Shown: one piece after another, positions 18,401 to 30,400 of the stretch
Layout of the letters: each line of letters opens with the position of its first letter
How positions within the stretch are numbered: the first letter of the stretch is position 1
Assembly: GCA_012932295.1 (NCBI GenBank)
Contig: JAAONU010000009.1
Span: forward strand, 12,999,796-13,063,795
DNA length: 64,000 nucleotides
Direction: 5' to 3'
From: Cyclina sinensis
Taxonomy: Eukaryota; Mollusca; Bivalvia; Venerida; Veneridae
The notes under the pieces: generated by a model
Databases searched by the model: none
What the model was told of the DNA's origin: nothing
Seen by the model: the letters and a program-made list of their open reading frames with translations, nothing else
Made by a program: the position numbers and the translations under genes

Positions 18401-21400
18401 ATTTTCTGTGTCAAAGGTCAAGGTCACAGTGTATCATTGAACTTGTTAGATACTCTTTTTTTATTAATAGTGATCACTGATGTTCCTTTTATATGTTTTA
18501 AATGTGTTTTATATGTTTATAGGTTTTAAAAAAGGGGTTTATGAAATGTTTACCATGAGCAAGAGACTTGTCATGTTTATAAGCCTTTTTTATATTTCAA
18601 AAGTCAAAAGTACATATTACCTGAACTAAGGCAGTGTTCTATAAATACTAACTAGTGGTGATTAGTAATACTCATGCAGTGCTCCAGCTAGGATCTAAAA
18701 AGGGCAGGGTGCTGGTAAGTGAAAAAGGGCAAAAAGGAGTCGTGAAGTGGCTGGTCGGGCAGGGGGTGGGGGCGTAAGTAAGAAATGTTCCTGACCCTCT
18801 CTCATATTCTAAAAATTATCTGCTAATTATAAGACATTCTCATAATATTCATATTTACAACTGTATTTGTTTTTACAGACATCAAATACAAAGAATGTAT
18901 GTGGAGTGATTTTTTTAGCTCACAAAGTGCTCAGGGTGAGCTTTTCTGATCGGTCTTTGTCCGTCGTCCGTCGTCCGTCAGTCCGTCCGTCCGTCGTCAA
19001 CTTTTCATTCAAATGACATCTCCTCTGAAACCAAAGGGCCAAATTAAATGAAACTTGCCTGGGATGTTCCTTGCATGAAGCTCTACCAAGATTGTTCAAA
19101 TGGTTCTGGTCCATTGCATTTCTGGTTCACTGGAGCTAAAAATAGATTTTTTAAGTTGGATCTTTAAAAATCTTCTTCTCCGAAACCACAAGGTCTGGAG
19201 CTTTGATATTTGGTATGAAGCATCATCTAGTGGACCTCTACCAAGTTTGTTCAAATTATGTTCCTGGGGACAAAACTGACCCCACCCCAGGGGTCAGTTG
19301 ATTTTACATAGAGTTATATAGGGAAAACTTGAAAATCTTCTTGTCAGAAACCACAAGGCCTAGAGTTAAGATATTTGGTATGTAGCATTGTCTAGTGGAC
19401 CTCTACCAAGTTTGTTCAAATCATGGCCTCTGGGTCAAAAATGGCCCCACCCGAGGGGCCACTAGTTTTACATAGAGTTATATAAGAAAATCTAAAAAAA
19501 TCTTCTTGTCAGAAACCGTAAGTTATAGAGCTTAGATATTTGGTGTGTAGCATTGTCTAGTGGACCTCTACCAAGTTTGTTCAAATCCTGGCCTCTGGGT
19601 CAAAAATGACCCCGCCCCAGGGGCCACTAGTTTTACATAGAGTTATATAGGAAAATCTAAAAAAATCTTCTTGTCAGAAACTGTAAGTTATAGAGCTTAG
19701 ATATTTGGTGTGTAGCATTGTCTAGTGAACCTCTACCAAGTTTGTTCAAATCCTGTCCTCTGGGTCAAAAATGGCCCCACCCCAGGGGCCACTAGTTTTA
19801 CATAGAGTTATATAGGAAAATCTTAAAAAATCTTCTTGTCAGAAACCGTAAGTTATAGAGCTTAGATATTTGGTGTGTAGCATTGCCTAGTGGACCTCTA
19901 CCAAGTTTGTTCAAATCATGGCCTCTGGGTCAAAAATGACCCCGCCCCAGGGGCCACTAGTTTTACATAGAGTTATATAGGAAAATCTTAAAAAATCTTC
20001 TTGTCAGAAACAGTAAGTTATAGAGCTTAGATATTTGGTGTGTAGCATTGTCTAGTGGACCTCTACCAAGTTTGTTCAAATCCTGGCCCCTGGGTCCAAA
20101 ATGGCCCCGCCCCGGTAGTCACTTGTTTTACATAGAGTTATATAGGAAAGACTAAAAAATCTTCTTGTCAGAAACAAGAAGGCCTACAGTTAAGGTATTT
20201 GGTATGTAGCATTGTCTAGTGGACCTCTACCAAGCTTGTTCAAATCCTGGCCTCTGGGTCAAAAATGGCCCCGCCCCAGGGGCCACTAGTTTTACATAGA
20301 GTTTTACATAGATATAACAAAATCTAAAAAAATCTTCTTGTCAGAAACCGTAAGTTATAGAGCTTAGATATTTGGTGTGTAGCATTGTCTAGTGGACCTC
20401 TACCAAGTTTGTTAGAAAAATGTCCCTGGGGTCACTATTGGCCCCGCCCGAGGGGTCACAAGTTTTAAATAACAATATAGAAGAAAATCTTAAAAAATCT
20501 TCTTGTCTGAAACCACAAGACCTAGAATTTTAAAATTTGGCATGAAGCAAGCTTTATCAAGCTTTTTCAAATTATTGGATTAGGTTAAAGGTCACAGAGG
20601 CTAAAAGTAGATTTATCTTCTGTACCTCATAGAGCCTTCATTTATAGACCAATATCTTTGATATTCAGTATAGAGGTTCCTTGCATGGACCTCTACCCAT
20701 GGGTAGGGTTTGAGGTTACTGGGTCAAGGTCAAGGTCACCATAGCTTATAATAGATATTTCTACTTTCTGTCATAGAGCCTTTATTTATTGACTGATATT
20801 TTACATATTTGGTTTGTAGGCACTTACATATTTTCAATTAAAAAAATGAAATACTGTTTAACAGCAAACCTACAGCCAAAGTACTCAGGTGAGGGATCCA
20901 GGGCCATCATGGCCCTCTTGTTTCAACTTACTGTTAAAAATTAATATATATATATGTGGCTACAAAATTCAGTATCTTTTTGGTGAAAAGTTTGGGATGT
21001 GTTTCCAGTTAAACCAGATTTTTAGCTCACCTGAGCATGCTCATGTGAGCTTTTAGGATCCTTGATTGTCCGGCGTCCGTCCGTCCGTCCGTCCGTCGTC
21101 CACAATTCATTCAAACGACATCTCCTCTGAAACCACTGGGCAAAATTTAATGAAACTTGCCTAGAATGTTCCTTGCATGAAGCTCTACCAAGTTTGTTCA
21201 AATGGTTCCGGTTCATTGCATTTCTGGGTCCCAGGAGCTAAAAACAGATTTTACAAGTTGGATCTTTAAAAATCTTCTTGTCAGAAACCACAATGCCTGG
21301 AGCTTTGATATTTGGTATAAAGCATCATCTAGTGGATCTCTACCAAGTTTGTTCAAATTATGATCCTGGGGTCAAAAATGGCCCCGCCCCAGGGGTAACT

Positions 21401-24400
21401 TGTTTTACATAGAGTTATATAGGAAAAACTTCTTGTCAGAAACCGTAAGGCATAGAGCTAAGATATTTGGTATAAAGCATCATCTAGTTGACCTCTACCA
21501 AGTTTGTTCAAATCATGGCCTCTGGGTCAAAAATGGCCCCGCCCCAGGCATAACTTGTTTTACATAGAGTTATATAGGAAAAACTTTAAAAATCTTCTTG
21601 TCAGAAACTGTAAGGCATAGAGCTTAGATATTTGGTATAAAATATCATCTAATGGACCTCTACCAAGTTTGCTCAAATCATGGCCTCTGGGTCAAAAATG
21701 GCCCCGCCCCAGGGGTAACTTGTTTTACATAGAGTTATATAGGAAAAACTTTAAAAATCTTCTTGTCAGAAACCGTAAGGAATAGAGCTTAGATATTTGG
21801 TATGTAGCATTGTCTAGTGGACTTCTACCAAGTTTGTTCAAATTATACCTCTGGGGTCAAATTTGGCCCCAACCCGGGGTCATTGGTTTTACATAGGCTT
21901 ATATAGGAAAATCTTAAAAAATCTTCTTGTCTGAAACCACAAGGCCCTGAGCCTTAAGATTTGGTATGTAGCATTGTCTAGTGGACCTCTACCAAGTTTG
22001 TTCCAATTATACCCCTGGGGTCAAATTTGGCCCCAACCCGGGGTCATTGGTTTTACATAGGCTTATATAGTGAAAACTTTGAAAATCTTCTTGTAGAAGG
22101 AGAAGTAACATTTTCAGTCCAAATAATCTGGAAATTTGTCAGACAGGTTGTTTCTATGATTTCTAGCTCAAGTTCGAATATGTGTCATCTGGGTTCAAAA
22201 ACTAGGTCACAGAGCCCAAAAATAGAAAAACCTTGTTAACACTCTAGAGGTTACATTTTCAGTCCAAATATCCTGGAAATTAGTCAAAAAGGTTGTTTTG
22301 ATGATTTTTAGCTCAAGTTCAAAATTGGGTCATCTAGGGTCAAAAACTATGTCACAGAGCCCAAATATGGAAAAACCTTGTTAACACTCTAGAGGTAACA
22401 TTTTCAGTCCAAATATCCTGGAAATTTGTCAGAAAGGTTGTTTCAATGATTTCTAGGTTAAATTTGAATATGTGTCATCTGAAATCAAAAACTAGGTCAC
22501 AGAGCCCAAAAATAGAAAAAAAACTTGTTAACACTCTAGAAGCTACTTTTCAGTCCAAATATTCTCAAAATTTGTTAGAAAAAATGTTTTAATGATTTCT
22601 AGCTCAGATTCGAACAAAGGTCATCTGGGGTCAAAAACTAAGTCACAGACCCCAAATATGGAAAAAGGGTGTTAACACGCATTGAGTTAACATTTTCAGT
22701 TCAAATAACCTTGAAATTTGTCAGAAAGATTGTTTTAATGATTTCTAGCTCAGTTTTGAATATGGGTTATGTGGGGTCAAAAACTAGGACACAGGGCCAA
22801 AAAGTAGAAAATCCTTGTTAATGCTCTAGAGGTTACATTTTCAGTCCAAATGTCCTTGAAATTTGTCAGAAAGGTTGTTTCAATGTTTTCTAGCCCAGAT
22901 TAGGATATGGGTCATCTGGGATCAAAAACAAGGTCACAGAGCCCTAAAATGTAAAAACCATTTTAACACTCCAGAGGTTACATTTTCAGTCCAAATATCC
23001 TGGAAATTTGTCAGACAGGTTGTTTTGATGATTTCTAGCTCAAGTACTAATATGGGTCATCTTTGGTCAAAAACTAGGTCACAGAGACCAAATATGGAAA
23101 AACCTTGTTAACAATCTAGAGTTAAGATTTTAATTCCAAATAACCTGAAAATTTGTCAGAAAAGTTGCTTCTATGATTTCCAGCTCAACTTTGAATATGG
23201 GTCATCTGGATTAAAAAACTAGGTCACAGAGCCTAAATATCGAAAAACTTTGTAAACACTCTAGAGGCTACATTTTCAGTCCAAATGTCCTGGAAATTTG
23301 TCAGAAAGGTTGTTTTGATGGTTTCTAGCTCAGGTTTGGATATGGATCATCTGGGGTCAAAAACTAGGTCACAGAGCCCAAATATGGAAAAACCTTGTTA
23401 ACACTCTAGAGGCTACGCTTTCAGTTCAAATAACCTTGAAATTTGTCAGAAAGATTGTTTCAATAATTTCTAGGCCAAGTTTGAATATGGGTCATCTGGG
23501 GTCAATTAACCAGGTCCATAGCAACTTTGTTAAAAGCAGTCATATTCAGGTGAGCGATATAGGGCCATCATGGTCCTCTTGTTTTTAAACAAAATTACAA
23601 ACAATGTTAAACTGTACATTATGTTTATTCATTACAACTGTGGCTTTCAAATGTAACAACGACAGAAATATTTAAGTATTACAGAAAAGGAAACTTTTAA
23701 ATGAAAAACAGGTACTTATTATCAAATCATGACCACTTATCTTAATCAATCAAGTGGATGTTGTAAGTATTAAAAAGTCCTGAAGACACTGTTAATTATA
23801 AATACTAAAATACGACGGGGTCGCGGAAATATATGACAAACGGAATTTATCTGAGATTCTTACTCACTGCTTCGTGTTTAATAAACTAAAGGTTTGCTGG
23901 AATTTCTATTTGTTCAACTTGTTTTTAATCTACCTGGCTTTTTCTTGTAAATAAATCCAAGAATTAAAAAAAAGTACCAAAACATATTTTTGCCTTTTCA
24001 TACACTGTTTAAAAGGTTAGAATAAGTTCAATATCATTAGTAAAGAATTGCCTTTTCCTTTACAATTAAACATTCAATAAGTTTGTTAAGACAAAGTTTG
24101 ACTTTAAAAATTTGTAGAATCTATCGTACACAACAGTTTTCTACTCTGTGTACAATCCCCAATTGATTTATTGACCCAGTTCAACACCTGTTGATGGCTA
24201 AATGTGTTAATAGTGTATCGAGTGTCAACACACAGGATTAAATCAATGAAACTATCAAAATGCGCTCTGATTGGTCAATGCTTTGAAGGTAGTACATATC
24301 TATCGCCGTTTCTGAGTATAAGCTCCGCCCATAACCGGAGCAAAGCAAGTTATTGACGTTGGCAGATGAAACATTTTCGGCGAAGTTTATATCGCTTTGA

Positions 24401-27400
24401 TGCTTCATAAAGGCGAAGTCAGGGAGTTTTAGGCCACGATTTCGCCCATTTCGTCCCCCTTGTGAGAACCCTGTAATACCACGGTTAAAATCGGCACCGA
24501 GCGGCCTCAAATGTTGGCAGAAATCAAATAATTAACACCTCATAATTGTAATCGATGTCCCATCTTTATTCGTGGCTACTTTTCCCCAGGTGTCAGTGCA
24601 ATATACAAACAAGACGTGTTGTAAGCAAGTGTGGTAATGTATCTTTCCTACACTTGTGTTATTTGACGTGACTGGTTTCCTATCGATTTTTGTTGTTGTT
24701 AGACGCTTGCATAACGCCCAGACGATAACCAGTTTCATTTTCTTCACGCGGCAGTAATGGGAATTCCCCAATACACGAAAACTTTGGCAATTTTTTTTAC
24801 TGTTTTCTAAGGGCAGGGCGTTAGAAAATTGGGCAGGGCGTCAGAAAATAAGGGCAGGGCGCGGCGCCCTTCCAAAAAGGCCTAGCTGGAGCACTGTCAT
24901 GTCTGTATTAAAACTTTGAAACTAATCAGCAGTTCAGAATATGTGGAAATAATCACCATGGGCAAATACATTTCTCATTGTGACTTGAGCTAATTACAAT
25001 GTATGTGCATAGTGTTACATTATAGGAAGGACTCAGAGAAGTCCTACAGTGCATGCCAGGAAGACCTTACATTTTCTCCTTTTTGCACGGATGAGGAAAA
25101 AGAGATATCCGTCCGCGACAACAAGGAAAAAGACCGATGTCCTCGATGTCTCGACATCGCAAAATATCTCGGCGATATTTAACAACCAGCACAAAATTAA
25201 TTAGGATCATAACTCACCTGGATAAGCTGAGCATTTAATGAAATGACCGTAATGAAACTGGGTGTTTTACGTCTACCAATTATGTGACATTTGGTAAAAT
25301 TAAAACCAGATTTCAAATACATTAGCTGTGTAGGTTTATTGTGTACTTCCGTTGTTGAAATTTTGAAAATGCTTGTTATTAAGTAATAATTTTTGCCAAG
25401 CGCCTAGACGATACAGATGTCGCAGCATGGTTTACAAGTTGTTTGTGTTTTTTCTTTAAATAGGAAAGCAGTTTTAACATGTCTCAATCGGAAACCAGTC
25501 AGTTTATTTTCTGAAAAAATGGTCAGCTGTTTCGAGGAGCAATTGCTTTGAATTGTCATTCTTTGCGTTAACTAATAGGGGCATTCGTAAACAAATGCAT
25601 CAGAATGAGAGTTTAATACATTTATTTGATATTTTAAAGCGTAAAATTTGCCGAAATACATTTAATCAGAAACTACAGTATGTGAGCCTCGATATCAATA
25701 ATTACCTGTGAAAAAGTTCACGGAACCATTTAGCAGATGTCCGCCGCGATATTTTGTGACCATGTCAGCGGCGGGGAACCTCAAAATGCAGTGGATTTGG
25801 TCCTGTTTTACGGAATGGGTAGTTTGCGACGACCTCGAGGATAACGAGAGTTCCTCCTGGCTTGTACTGTAAAATAATGTTAAAGACACAGGATCTTTTT
25901 TTCCCCTTAAGGCAGAGACTTGTACTGTAGATGGAAAACTATAATTACATTTTTTTAGCTCACCTGACTGGAGGTGAGCAATCCAGATTTGGTCCTTTAA
26001 TTCTCTGTTAAAGTTAAAATTTTTGTCTAAAAATTGTAAAGATCTGAACTAAACTAAAGTAATATTAGGTGAAATGTTTTTCTTCTCTCTGTATCTGAAA
26101 AAGAGACATAATACACTCATACAAAAATCATACAGTAGGATTAGTTTAGAAGTCTCCTTTGCTGGATAAGACTAAAAAGTGGGTTAGTTTTAGAAGGAAC
26201 TGTCTTTAAAATACAATGTTGATCATATTATATTGAATGCATTTGTATGAAAAAATGCTGAGTATAAAATAACAAAGAAGCCCAAACACATTTAACCAGA
26301 CATATTCTCCTAGAAGAAAAAACTTGTTCCTGATTATGAGTACCTATTTTCTCACATATTTCTTGATTATGTTGTATTTATGGCATTTTTATTGCTTGCG
26401 TCTAATAGAGCAAGTCAAAAGTATATCTTAGATATATAAATTACTGTTACAAGGTAAAACACTGCAAGCTGAAAGCACTGTAATTGTTACACCATTCTAG
26501 ATTTATTGGGTTACTCTGTTCAAAATTTTTCGTGGTAATTACTAATTAGTATAAAATTAAACTACTTTGACATTACATATGTCCTATCCTAAGGTTCTGC
26601 AAATACAAAAAACTTTCCAGTTTCCAACATGTTAAATGTATGTTACTATAAACATAATTCACAGTTTTGGGCACAGTAGATATTCATTTAACACAGCAGT
26701 TAGTAACTTGATAACAGACAAGCTCTGGGTATGATTTAAAAAAAGAGAGGAAACTGTAGGTGTCATTTAGTCATCTGATTTCATGAACATACAATAATAA
26801 TTTGAAACATGTTTTAAATAGAACAGAAAACTTGTTTGAAAATTTGGATCTTTTGGAAACTACAGAAGGTTATGGAGCCAGACGTTGAAAATCAGATGGA
26901 AAGAGAGTTTTCAATTCTTATATGATTTTCATAAAGGTTGGATGCAATACTGACACAGAGAAAATTCTCATATTTAAATAAGCTTTTGTAAAAGTAAGAA
27001 TTCAAGTTCCAACATGATATACATGTTTGTCATCTGTTACTGGTATATTTTCAGGGGACATCACTCAGAAAGGTTATGATAAGAAGCGACAGAAGCTACT
27101 GGCACCCTATAAACATGCATCACAGACACCTGGTAAGTCTGTTAAACTCTCCTCAGTCTTTCACCAATTCTAGTCTTGAATTAAAGAAAGTTGCAAGTTT
27201 CTTTAAGTAAGGGTGAGACCTTTGAGGGATTGTTAGGTCAGCTACTGAGAATACTGTCTGTAACTGAAATATGTTTTAAATTTCAACATTATAAATGAGC
27301 TTTGTGTCTCAGAACTTCTTTCATACATGTACCTTAAATTATTATTATGCTGGATTTAAGTTTTTTTATTGGCATTTGTAACCTTGACCTTCCTGTTTGT

Positions 27401-30400
27401 GATTAGTGATATACTTGGATGAGTGTTCTGTAATATCTCATTCATCAGTTAATTCCATGAACTGTAGCAAGAAAACACTAGTTCATACATGTATTTGTAA
27501 AACTTCTTAGTAAAATTCTCAGCAGTGTCTTTAGCATATATAGGCTGGTACAGTTGCAAGTACTTCAAAAACGTTAATTACACAAATTACTACATCATGT
27601 TGAAAAGCAACAAGGTAGAAATACTTAACAGTAGGACATTAAACAGGATGCATTTTGTGTTCATTTCATGGTCAACCTGTTCCTTAAATGATCAGCTTTG
27701 TGTCTCTGTTAAAATTTATACATTATACCGCCCAGTTTTCGGCAGATAATTATCAGCTGCAGTAGAAAGTACAGGATATTTTGACCAAACATGGTCAAGC
27801 AAACAACTTAAAGTGACATTAGTGGTGTATACAATTGTATTATGGGGTTCAAACACCATTTTCCCATTATTGGAAAAAAATATCAGCCCTCATGTACACG
27901 TTTTTTTCTCATCTCTGACTGAATATATCTGTAAACATATAGGTCAGAGTTATTCTCATATTATATGCATATTGGCATATTTAGACTTTGATCAACATTT
28001 TCTTTAGAAGTTCTTCAAATCTAACCGCAAAAGGCCTTAGGTAGCCACAATAATGAAGACGATGGATCCATGATCCCTCACATTTGCATGATATGACAAA
28101 GAAGTACAGTTATATTTTCACCACAAGTATATAACAAAAGAGCACATGGTAATGTTTGTGGGGAAAACCTATTGTTATAAGATTTAAGAGTCATGTTGTA
28201 GATCCATGAATTGATTTCTGTTGAGTTCAGCTTGATAGCATCATCTGGTGTAAAAGAAACAGGGAACTGTTGAAAGGAAAGGGATTAAGGGAAGAGGGCC
28301 TATCTGTTTCAGTGTTTGGGGACTTTGGAAACCTTTTCCTTATTGGGCAGCAAAAATATAGTCTGATGGACAGCTCCCAGTTTCTTTTTCTTTATGGGTG
28401 TCCAGTTACAACATTTTTTCTAAAAGAAGAGTGGAAGTTGAAGAATTGTCTGTATCACATAATTATAGAAAAAATAATATCTAAAAATTGATGCTATTTG
28501 TATGAAGTATCTAGAGTTACTTTCATGTTAAAGACCAGATGCCTGACATTAAAACACACAATAAAAAGTCCAACCTTTGTAGATACAAGAAAATTAATGA
28601 ATCGTGTTTTTGTTTCTCAGTTATAGCAAATTTCTTGTCAAAATAAGTCACATTATTGTTAATTAATAGGATTGTTTCCTGCCCCTGAGAAAATGTTTGT
28701 TTTGTGTCAGGTATTTGAGAATAAAAGGTTTGTTCATTGCTCGCTGATGGCTAATCATTATGTGATCAGAAAGGAAGTATCAGTTTTTAGGCTTAAATGA
28801 TTAAAAGGCAAAAAGTCAAAACTCACATAAAATTAAGAATATTTGTAAAATATTTCTGTACTCAAACTTTAACAGTTTTATCTGAGTTTGTCAAGACTGA
28901 TATTGAATTGTTTTTATTGTGGTCATACTCACTGGAACTTAAAATGTGACCTTTGATTTTTGTATTCTGACTCACGCTTTTTGTTCTGATCGGTTTAAAA
29001 AGAAATATTTGATATTTATCATTTGATGTTACCACAGACATTCATTTCAAAAGACGGTGACTAAAGTGCAAGGCTGTTACGAAAATAAGCGAAAATAAGC
29101 GTAGTGTTACAGTTGTGTAAAAGTGATCATACAAATTGTTGTATCATTTAAGATACAATCATGTCATCATAAACATCAGCTTCAGGACTAAATTAGCCAT
29201 ACTGTATATAAATAAATTGTATGAAATGTCTCTTTTACCCAAAATGATTATAAATATTAGTCAGTGTAGAGAACCACACATTTAGGTGTTTGGTCTCACT
29301 TTTCCTAAGTTGCTTGTATCAGTCAGTTTGACTCATTATTATTTTAATAAATTGTGAAGTTACTATTTAGCCAGAATTCAGCTATTTTCTAATTTTCTCA
29401 CAGTTTATAAGTTTGTAAGCCAGTATAAGTAGATTGGACTGTTTGTTTACAGTAAACCAGCTGTTTATTGATAAATAGTTATACAGGCCAGTTCACAGAA
29501 AGATATAAATACCAGTACATTGTTAAAATACTGGTTTTTTATTCTTAAAGAAATAGTTTGCATTGATCTGTTCACTTGTTTTTGTCTTTTATGTCATAAA
29601 TATATGTAGCAAACAAAGGTAAATTGTACATGTACTTTTTATAGTACATGTACATTGTGAAGCTAGTTTCATGTTTTAGCAGGGCAGTGACTAAGTATAT
29701 TACACCTGAATTATATTTTATTTTCCCAAAGGGATTTATGAGGGAATAGTACATGTCATCCATCTTCCTGTTTGCTGTTCATCCCATACATTTTGTATGT
29801 ATACTTTGGTGGCTATGAGAAAAATAAGCAACTAGTGACAGTAATTATTGTTTGATGTCCTACATCCTGTAAGCTCTGAGGTGGCTGTAGATGCTCTGAT
29901 GTGGCTAAATTGGTTTGGATTCATTGAATGTGACACCCTCTTACAGTCAAAATTATATATGGTGGGACTTTAATTTTTGTAAGGACCAGTACTAGAATCC
30001 CATTATCCATAAGAAACTGCTATCTTTCTCACATAAGTCATAATGGCAAAAACAATATGATAGCCACTTAAGTATTCATTTGGAAGAATGTCTGTTCATC
30101 TGTCCTGTCTGTTTTTTTCTTATCCCACTAACACCTTTTAAAGTTTTCATCCAATGGAAATGAGACTTGCTGAACATTTAAATGAAGTTTAGTTGTTGAT
30201 AGCTCACTGTCATGAGGGTCAACTCTTGCATACCTGAGTATCTGCCCTTGGGTTTGAAATGATTATATATTATACAAGGAATATTATATAGTACTGCTTC
30301 TGAGTGAAACTATGTACACATCATCTACACAAAGAGAAGATTTGGAAACATACTTTTATTAGCTCACCTGAGCACAAAGTGCTCAGGGTGAGCTTTTCTG

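Larger units (their letters stand above)
18677..24896. mobile_element. 6.2-kb TIR element with 5-bp target duplication
   Basis: Perfect 16-bp inverted ends CAGTGCTCCAGCTAGG (18677-18692) and CCTAGCTGGAGCACTG (24881-24896), flanked on both sides by TCATG (18672-18676, 24897-24901). Both ends carry subterminal GGGCAGGG(C/T)G repeats. Ends starting CAGTG with subterminal repeats are hAT-like, but a 5-bp duplication is unusual for classic hAT (8 bp), so the superfamily is left open. There is no intact transposase. About 4.7 kb of the interior is two nested pearl-type elements. The right part (about 23690-24500) includes the segment shared with 8140-8760 and a CCAATCA box, probably the original 5' regulatory end in reverse orientation. 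Confidence 0.82.

Noticed and set aside
18920..21216. Open frames such as those with NNLGRASCKEHPRQVS and DGRTDGRR
   Set aside because: They are antisense translations of the pearl-type module and its CCGT microsatellite, repeated in each copy; not genes.
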